A stretch of 10,685 nt of DNA from Stenotrophomonas sp. (lineage in GTDB: Bacteria > Pseudomonadota > Gammaproteobacteria > Xanthomonadales > Xanthomonadaceae): the NCBI GenBank assembly GCA_003510825.1, contig DOKO01000152.1:955-11639 (forward strand), read 5' to 3'. Numbering within the stretch: position 1 is the first letter of the stretch; the number at the start of each line of letters is the position of its first letter. The notes beneath the pieces were generated by a model. It was not told where the DNA came from and did no database searches. It saw only the letters and a program-made list of their open reading frames with translations. Below, piece after piece: positions 6,507 through 10,685 of this stretch. The translations under genes were made by a program, and so were the position numbers.

Positions 6507-6730
6507 GCGGTCCGTGCGTGCCAGGCAATGCCTGCATCCTAGCGCGTTCTGGCGAAACCGCTGTTGCAGGCGCGAATTCAAGCGGCCGGATGCGCGCGTG
6601 GTCTGCGGCACGCATCGCATGAAAACGGTTAACGCGTTCGCACTCGTGCACTTTTAGGAATCCTTGCATGGTGGTGGCTGCAACGGGTGTGGAGACTGCC
6701 CGCTCTTCCACACGTCCAGGGACGCACCCC
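6507..6730. promoter_or_regulatory. Divergent intergenic region between cyclase and LPMO genes
   Basis: These 224 bases separate two divergent genes and should hold both promoters. A weak plus-strand candidate for the LPMO is TTAACG at 6629-6634 and TTTTAG at 6652-6657, with a 17-base spacer; the match to consensus is poor. The local run GAAAACGGTTAACG at 6621-6634 is AT-richer than its surroundings. An AGGGA ribosome binding site at 6718-6722, eight bases before the ATG at 6731, fixes the LPMO start. I see no clear cyclase promoter and no convincing operator. Confidence 0.35.
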
Positions 6731-7897
6731 ATGCAAACACGCCTCCTGCTCGCCGTCGCCGCGACGCTGTCCGCAGGCATCTTCCTGCCCGGCAGCGCGC
6801 AGGCGCACGGCACGCTGTCCAAGCCGATGAGCCGCATCTACGCCTGTTACCAGGGCAATCCGGAGAATCCGACCAACCCCGCCTGCGCCGCCGCCAAGGC
6901 CGTGGGGGGTGCGCAGCCGTTCTACGACTGGGCCGGCATCAACCAGGCCAACGCCAATGGCAACCATCAGGCGGTCGTGCCCGATGGCCAGCTGTGCAGC
7001 GGCGGCAACAGCAAGTACCGCGGCCTGGACCTGGACCGCAGCGACTGGACGACCTCACCGATCCGGGCCGATGCCAACGGTCGCTATACCTTCGAGTTCC
7101 TGGCACCGGCGCCGCATGCCACCCGCGAGTGGAAGTTCTATGTCACCCGCGATGGCTGGAAGGCCGGCGACGGGCTGCGCTGGTCGGACCTCGAAGCGTT
7201 CTGCACCCTGGGCAACGTGCCGCTGTCCGAAGGCGGGGTGTACAAGCTGGAGTGTCCGCTGCCCAAGCGCACGGGCCAGCACGTGATCTACAACACCTGG
7301 CAGCGTTCGGATTCGCAGGAAGCGTTCTACACCTGTGCCGACGTGCGCTTCGAGGGCGGTGACGTGACCCCGCCGCCGCAGTGGCAGGACGCCGGTGCGG
7401 TGACCGCACGCGGCGCGCTGGAGGTGGGCACCACGGTTTCGCTGCGCGTGTTCAATACGGCGGGCAACGATGTGGAGCAGGTGGATGTGGTGCTGGCCAG
7501 CGGCCAGACCGCGCCCACGCAGTGGCCGCTGGTGCTGGCGCGCAAGGTCAACGCCAGCGCTGCACAGGCGCGCGTGGGCATCCTGCGCGATGGCGTGATC
7601 ACGCCGGTGGCCTCGGCCACGGAGAACCGTGTGTACCTGCGTCCGGGGCATCGCTTCCAGCTGGATACCAAGGTGCCTGATCCGGTGGATCCGGTGGATC
7701 CGCCCGGCGGCGACTACGACCATGTGTACCCGGCGGGCATCGGCAGCTATGTGCCGGGGCAGACCGTGGTGAAAGGCAGCGACGGCAAGCTGTATGCCTG
7801 CCGCCCGTTCCCGGAAGGCGCGTGGTGCAACATCAACGCCGAACCGTACCGCCCCGGCGTGGGCTCGGCCTGGCGCGATGCCTGGATTCCGTACTGA
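6731..7897 (+). CDS. Secreted AA10 lytic polysaccharide monooxygenase with chitin-binding modules
   Basis: This 388-aa protein is a copper enzyme that cleaves crystalline chitin (some relatives cellulose) oxidatively outside the cell. A Sec signal peptide (1-25) ends in GSAQA, and cleavage exposes His26 as mature residue 1, as the copper histidine brace requires. The AA10 domain (26-207) contains the second histidine, His129 (APAPHATREWKFYV), and the axial Phe in the AFYTCADV motif (about Phe199). Residues about 218-312 match the second domain of GbpA-type chitin-binding proteins. A PDPVDPVDPP linker follows. The C-terminal 60 residues (329-388), with YPAGIGSYVPGQ, DGKLYACRPFPEGAWC and GSAWRDAWIPY, resemble a CBM73 or CBM5/12 chitin-binding module. 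The start at 6731 is set by AGGGA and the signal peptide; an upstream in-frame ATG at 6668 is rejected. The gene is divergent from the cyclase. Confidence 0.93.
   Translation: MQTRLLLAVAATLSAGIFLPGSAQAHGTLSKPMSRIYACYQGNPENPTNPACAAAKAVGGAQPFYDWAGINQANANGNHQAVVPDGQLCSGGNSKYRGLDLDRSDWTTSPIRADANGRYTFEFLAPAPHATREWKFYVTRDGWKAGDGLRWSDLEAFCTLGNVPLSEGGVYKLECPLPKRTGQHVIYNTWQRSDSQEAFYTCADVRFEGGDVTPPPQWQDAGAVTARGALEVGTTVSLRVFNTAGNDVEQVDVVLASGQTAPTQWPLVLARKVNASAAQARVGILRDGVITPVASATENRVYLRPGHRFQLDTKVPDPVDPVDPPGGDYDHVYPAGIGSYVPGQTVVKGSDGKLYACRPFPEGAWCNINAEPYRPGVGSAWRDAWIPY
7679..7709 (+). repeat. Short tandem repeat coding the Pro-Val-Asp linker
   Basis: The unit GATCCGGTG occurs twice in a row, followed by a third, diverged unit GATCCGCCC, giving the linker PDPVDPVDPP between the middle and C-terminal domains of the LPMO. 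Such repeats change copy number easily, so linker length may vary among strains (inference). Confidence 0.6.
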
Positions 7898-7919
7898 GCC
7901 GGCAGATCGGGAACGTGGG

Positions 7920-7943
7920 GTGCCGGCCAGCGGCCGGCACTAC
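7920..7943 (-). repeat. SMAG-type (GTAG) palindromic repeat
   Basis: GTGCCGGCC (7920-7928) and GGCCGGCAC (7932-7940) pair perfectly around the loop AGC, and the minus strand begins with GTAG at 7943-7940. The layout matches the copy at 943-965. It lies between the convergent LPMO and ferredoxin reductase genes and could also act as a bidirectional transcription stop, although no T-tract follows. Confidence 0.75.
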
Positions 7944-7961
7944 CGCGCCCGTGGCGAGCCC

Positions 7962-8711
7962 TTACTTGCTGCTGACGTACTTCTCGCGGCGGATCTGCGG
8001 GTTGCCCAGCCCGGCGTCCTTCAGCGCCTCGGCGCAGGCATCGACCATGTCCGGGTTGCCGCACAGGTAGGCGATGTCGGTGGCCGGGTCCGGCGTGAAG
8101 CCTGCCAGGGCCTGCTGCACGTAGCCGTGGTGCACGTCCGGGTGTGGATCGGCCGGCAGTTCGCGCGACAGGCACGGCACATAACGGAAGTTCGGGTGCT
8201 TTTCGGCGAAGCTGTAGAAATCTTCGCTGTACAGCAGCTCGCCCGGGCTGCGCGCGCCCTGCAGCAGGACCACCTGCACGCCGCGCTCGGCCATGGCCGT
8301 TTCCAGCAGCGGCAGCATCGACCGGTACGGGGTGACGCCGGTGCCGGTGGCGATCAGCAGGTAGCGGGCATTGTGGTCGCCAGGGTTCAGGCAGAAGCGG
8401 CCGTACGGGCCGGACGCACTGACCTGGCCGCCGAGGTCCAGCGCCTCGAACAGGGCCGTGGCGGCGCCGCCGGGCACGAAGCTGACGGCGATATCCACCG
8501 CCTCGCCCGGGCCCAGCGCGTGGTCATGGATGGTCGCCAGCGAGTAGCTGCGCTTGGTTTCGGTGCCATCGGCGTAGCTGAAATGGACCTGGATGAACTG
8601 GCCGGGCTGGAAATCCAGCGGCTGGCCGTCATCACGCACGAACTGGTAGTGGCCGACGGTGGGCGCCAGCATGCGGCGGCCGACCAGCTTGATGGGGAAT
8701 TGGACAGGCAC
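7962..8711 (-). CDS. fpr: Ferredoxin--NADP(+) reductase
   Basis: This 249-aa cytoplasmic flavoenzyme moves electrons between NADPH and ferredoxin or flavodoxin, supplying redox balance and iron-sulfur or oxidative-stress pathways. The FAD-binding barrel covers about 1-100 with the RSYSL motif (54-58), followed by GPYGRF (101-106). The NADP domain has ATGTGVTPYRSM (121-132) and LCGNPDMV (216-223). The length is normal for bacterial Fpr, and the sequence ends in KYVSSK, without the C-terminal aromatic residue of the E. coli type. The start is GTG at 8711; no ATG lies nearby in frame and the ribosome binding site is weak. The gene is convergent with the LPMO and divergent from yadG, sharing an 84-base gap. 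I see no operon partner. Confidence 0.9.
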   Translation of the reverse strand: MPVQFPIKLVGRRMLAPTVGHYQFVRDDGQPLDFQPGQFIQVHFSYADGTETKRSYSLATIHDHALGPGEAVDIAVSFVPGGAATALFEALDLGGQVSASGPYGRFCLNPGDHNARYLLIATGTGVTPYRSMLPLLETAMAERGVQVVLLQGARSPGELLYSEDFYSFAEKHPNFRYVPCLSRELPADPHPDVHHGYVQQALAGFTPDPATDIAYLCGNPDMVDACAEALKDAGLGNPQIRREKYVSSK

Positions 8712-8757
8712 GACTTTTCGGGACAGTGTGTAGCCGGGGCAAGCCCTCGGGGTCTTC

Positions 8758-8763
8758 TATAAT
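8758..8763 (+). promoter_or_regulatory. Consensus -10 element of the yadGH promoter
   Basis: TATAAT matches the sigma-70 -10 consensus in all six bases, in an AT-poor context. No recognisable -35 exists at 15-18 bases upstream, so an activator may be needed. The expected transcript start is near 8770. The opposite strand reads TATTAT across the same bases (8764-8759), so the site could also serve the divergent fpr gene. Confidence 0.5.
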
Positions 8764-8795
8764 AGCCCCTCCCCGCCCCTCTCCAGCGCCAGCCC

Positions 8796-9764
8796 ATGGG
8801 CGCGAAGGCTTCGAGCTTGGCTTCCCTGAACGATACGGCGCCCGCCCTGCGCGTGCGCGACCTGCGCAAGACCTATGACAACGGCACCCAGGCCCTGAAA
8901 GGGGTTTCCCTGGAGGTCGCCCCGGGCGATTTCTTCGCCCTGCTCGGCCCCAACGGCGCCGGCAAGTCCACCCTGATCGGCATCATCAGCTCCCTGGTCA
9001 ACCTCAGCGAGGGCCAGGTGGAAGTGTTCGGCAGCGACCTGGTGCGCAACCGCAGCGCCACCATGCGCCTGATCGGCCTGGTGCCGCAGGAAATCAACTT
9101 CAACCTGTTCGAGAAGCCCTTCGACATCCTGGTCAACTACGCCGGTTTCTACGGCGTGGCCCGCGAGGAAGCGGAGAAGCGCGCCGAAGAGGAACTGAAG
9201 CGCGCGCACCTGTGGGAAAAGGCGCAGGTGATGAGCCGCACCCTGTCCGGTGGCATGAAGCGCCGCCTGATGATCGCCCGCGCGATGATGACCCGCCCGC
9301 GCCTGCTGATCCTCGACGAGCCGACCGCCGGCGTGGACATCGAGATCCGCCGCGACATGTGGCGGGTGCTGAAGGAGATCAATGCCGCCGGCACCACGAT
9401 CATCCTCACCACCCACTACCTTGAAGAGGCCGAGTACCTGTGCCGCAACCTGGCCATCATCAACCACGGCCAGATCGTCACCCAGGGCCCGATGCGTTCC
9501 CTGCTGGCCAAGCTCGATGTGGAAGGCTTCCTGCTGGACATCGACGGTGACCTGCCCGCGCAGCTGCCGGTGATCGAGGGCGCGACCCTCACCGCGCCGG
9601 ACGCGCACACGCTGGACATCGACATGCCGCGCGCCATGGATCTCAACCGCGTGTTCGCCACGCTGAACGAGTCCGGTATCCGCGTGCGTTCGATGCGTAC
9701 CAAGAGCAACCGCCTGGAGGAACTGTTCGTGCGCCTCACTGGCAACCAGGAGACCTCCGCATGA
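8796..9764 (+). CDS. yadG: ABC transporter ATP-binding protein YadG
   Basis: This 322-aa ATPase is the nucleotide-binding half of an ABC-2 exporter. It carries Walker A GPNGAGKS (51-58), a Q-loop in LVPQE (Gln98), signature LSGGM (150-154), Walker B LLILDEP (170-176) and the H-loop histidine (His207, TTHYLEEAE). A C-terminal extension of about 85 residues follows, as in E. coli YadG (308 aa). Start choice is uncertain: ATG 8796 has no Shine-Dalgarno sequence, whereas an in-frame TTG at 8817 has AAGG eight bases upstream and would begin seven residues later, closer to the conserved domain. The gene overlaps yadH by four bases, so the two are coupled. The substrate of YadGH is not established; the family includes exporters of lipids, polysaccharide precursors and drugs. 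Confidence 0.92.
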   Translation: MGAKASSLASLNDTAPALRVRDLRKTYDNGTQALKGVSLEVAPGDFFALLGPNGAGKSTLIGIISSLVNLSEGQVEVFGSDLVRNRSATMRLIGLVPQEINFNLFEKPFDILVNYAGFYGVAREEAEKRAEEELKRAHLWEKAQVMSRTLSGGMKRRLMIARAMMTRPRLLILDEPTAGVDIEIRRDMWRVLKEINAAGTTIILTTHYLEEAEYLCRNLAIINHGQIVTQGPMRSLLAKLDVEGFLLDIDGDLPAQLPVIEGATLTAPDAHTLDIDMPRAMDLNRVFATLNESGIRVRSMRTKSNRLEELFVRLTGNQETSA

Positions 9765-10570
9765 GCGGCACCCCGAACACGCCCGCTGCGCCGATCACCG
9801 ACGCACAGCGCAACCGCATCGCCCTGATGACCATCGTGCGCCGCGAAGTGGCGCGCATCATCCGCATCTGGGGGCAGACCCTGGTGCCGCCGGCGATCAC
9901 GATGACCCTGTACTTCCTCATCTTCGGACGCCTGATCGGCTCGCGCGTGGGTGACATGGGCGAGTACAGCTACATGGAGTTCATCGTGCCGGGCCTGGTG
10001 ATGATGAGCGTGATCCAGAACAGCTACGGCAACATCAGCTCCTCGTTCTTCGGCGCCAAGTTCGGCCGCCACGTGGAAGAACTGCTCGTGAGCCCGATGC
10101 CGAACTGGGTGATCCTGTGGGGCTATGTGGCCGGTGCGGTGCTGCGCGGCCTGATGGTCGGCGTGATCGTGCTGATCATCGCCATGTTCTTCACCCCGGT
10201 GCGCATTCCGCACCCGCTGGTGACGCTGACCACGGTGATCCTGGGCGCGACGATCTTCTCGCTGGCCGGCTTCATCAACGCGGTGTACGCCAAGAAGTTC
10301 GATGACGTGGCGATCGTGCCGACCTTCATCCTGACCCCGCTGACCTACCTGGGCGGCGTGTTCTATTCGGTGAAGCTGCTGCCGGGCTGGGCCGAGGCGG
10401 CCACGCACGCCAACCCGATCTTCTACATGGTCAATGCGTTCCGCTACGGCCTGCTGGGCAGCAGCGACGTGCCGGTGTGGGTGGCCTATGCGCTGATGCT
10501 CGGCTTCGTGGTGGTGCTGACGGCGCTGGCGCTGTGGCTGCTGCGCCGTGGCGTGGGCATGCGCAGCTGA
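9761..10570 (+). CDS. yadH: ABC-2 transporter permease YadH
   Basis: This 269-aa inner-membrane protein is the transmembrane partner of YadG. It matches remembered E. coli YadH across nearly its whole length, including RIWGQTLVPPAITMTLYF, YMEFIVPGLVMMSVI, SSFFGAKF and VPTFILTPLTYLGGVFYS, and it ends in the same GMRS-like tail. Six membrane spans lie at about 41-59, 72-90, 118-143, 152-177, 184-203 and 239-262. The ATG at 9761 overlaps the yadG stop (ATGA, 9761-9764) and follows AGGAGA at 9748-9753, a strong ribosome binding site inside yadG. The N-terminal 20 residues are a Pro/Ala-rich addition compared with E. coli. Confidence 0.93.
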   Translation: MSGTPNTPAAPITDAQRNRIALMTIVRREVARIIRIWGQTLVPPAITMTLYFLIFGRLIGSRVGDMGEYSYMEFIVPGLVMMSVIQNSYGNISSSFFGAKFGRHVEELLVSPMPNWVILWGYVAGAVLRGLMVGVIVLIIAMFFTPVRIPHPLVTLTTVILGATIFSLAGFINAVYAKKFDDVAIVPTFILTPLTYLGGVFYSVKLLPGWAEAATHANPIFYMVNAFRYGLLGSSDVPVWVAYALMLGFVVVLTALALWLLRRGVGMRS

Positions 10571-10572
10571 GG

Positions 10573-10610
10573 GTTGCCTGCAGGGCCTGCGGCCCTGCAC
10601 CCGCTGCAAC
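10573..10610 (+). terminator. Strong hairpin after yadH (probable terminator)
   Basis: TGCAGGGCC (10579-10587) and GGCCCTGCA (10591-10599) form a perfect 9-bp stem with a TGC loop, starting eight bases after the yadH stop. Outer arms GTTGC (10573-10577) and GCAAC (10606-10610) can extend it. No T-tract follows, so it may slow polymerase or protect the 3' end instead of being a classical terminator. Confidence 0.5.
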
Positions 10611-10628
10611 GTCAACGTCAACGTCAAC
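10607..10628 (+). repeat. Hexamer tandem repeat (CAACGT), 3.7 copies
   Basis: Three complete CAACGT units plus CAAC run without mismatch just past the yadH hairpin. The tract is non-coding in both likely transcripts. Perfect short tandem arrays are prone to copy-number change, so it could serve as a strain marker. Confidence 0.8.
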
Positions 10629-10649
10629 AGCTGGCATTCCGTGGGATGG

Positions 10650-10685
10650 CGGGGTGGGTCCGGTGGCAGGGGACGCCGTAAACCC
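10650..10685 (+). repeat. Probable left part of a Xanthomonadaceae intergenic repeat, cut by window end
   Basis: The segments GGGGTGGGTCCGG (10650-10662) and GGGGACGCCGTAAACCC (10669-10685) match what I recall of a longer inverted-repeat element common between genes in Stenotrophomonas and Xanthomonas. The second arm would lie beyond the window, so pairing cannot be shown here. Confidence 0.35.

Noticed and set aside
6701..6709. CGCTCTTCC inside the LPMO upstream region, resembling the adapter
   Set aside because: Only nine bases match and the continuation differs (ACACG instead of GATCT). The sequence runs smoothly into the LPMO gene, so this is chance.
6668..6730. Longer N-terminus of the LPMO from ATG 6668
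   Set aside because: It would put 21 residues before the signal peptide. AGGGA at 6718-6722 supports ATG 6731, and cleavage then gives the required N-terminal histidine.
7681..7709. Repeats in the LPMO linker considered as a CRISPR or mobile-element edge
   Set aside because: The unit is nine bases, coding and in frame, with no spacers; it is an ordinary Pro-Val-Asp linker.

Overview
The window is a GC-rich chromosomal segment of a gammaproteobacterium of the Xanthomonadaceae, most likely Stenotrophomonas. The basis is high-GC codon use, two short GTAG-ended stem-loops between genes (the SMAG repeats typical of S. maltophilia), and the gene content. Bases 1-14 are identical to the 3' end of an Illumina adapter, so the window starts at an untrimmed contig end and nothing can be inferred to its left.

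Layout. 93-881 (+): cupin/AraC-type regulator, with a possible leaderless promoter and an inverted repeat over its start. 882-974: convergent gap with an intrinsic terminator and a SMAG repeat. 975-4437 (-): tightly coupled unit of a lipoprotein alpha/beta hydrolase (TAP-like peptidase family), a NatA-type ABC ATPase and a NatB-type permease, joined by two 4-base ATGA overlaps; a 7-6-7 palindrome lies upstream of the hydrolase. 4627-4890 (-): decayed FliA-like sigma factor in which region 2 is fused in frame to region 4.2. 4865-5269 (-): unrecognised small protein in lower-GC DNA, with an uncertain or frameshifted 5' end. 5346-6506 (-): membrane-bound GGDEF diguanylate cyclase. 6731-7897 (+): secreted AA10 lytic polysaccharide monooxygenase with a GbpA-like middle domain and a C-terminal chitin-binding module. 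7898-7961: SMAG repeat. 7962-8711 (-): ferredoxin-NADP reductase. 8796-10570 (+): YadG/YadH ABC-2 transporter pair, also coupled by ATGA. 10571-10685: hairpin, a hexamer tandem repeat, and the likely start of a longer intergenic repeat.

How the genes relate. The two ABC systems are unrelated units. The hydrolase and NatAB are almost certainly translated from one message, which suggests a shared role at the cell envelope, perhaps export or processing of a peptide or drug-like molecule (inference). The LPMO is a secreted, copper-dependent chitin-oxidising enzyme divergent from the cyclase. Most of the window is ordinary core-like genome. The one clearly anomalous stretch is about 4.63-5.34 kb, which holds the sigma-factor remnant and the orphan gene and looks like a scar of gene loss and acquisition. 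I found no CRISPR array, tRNA, rRNA, transposase or complete unknown defence system.
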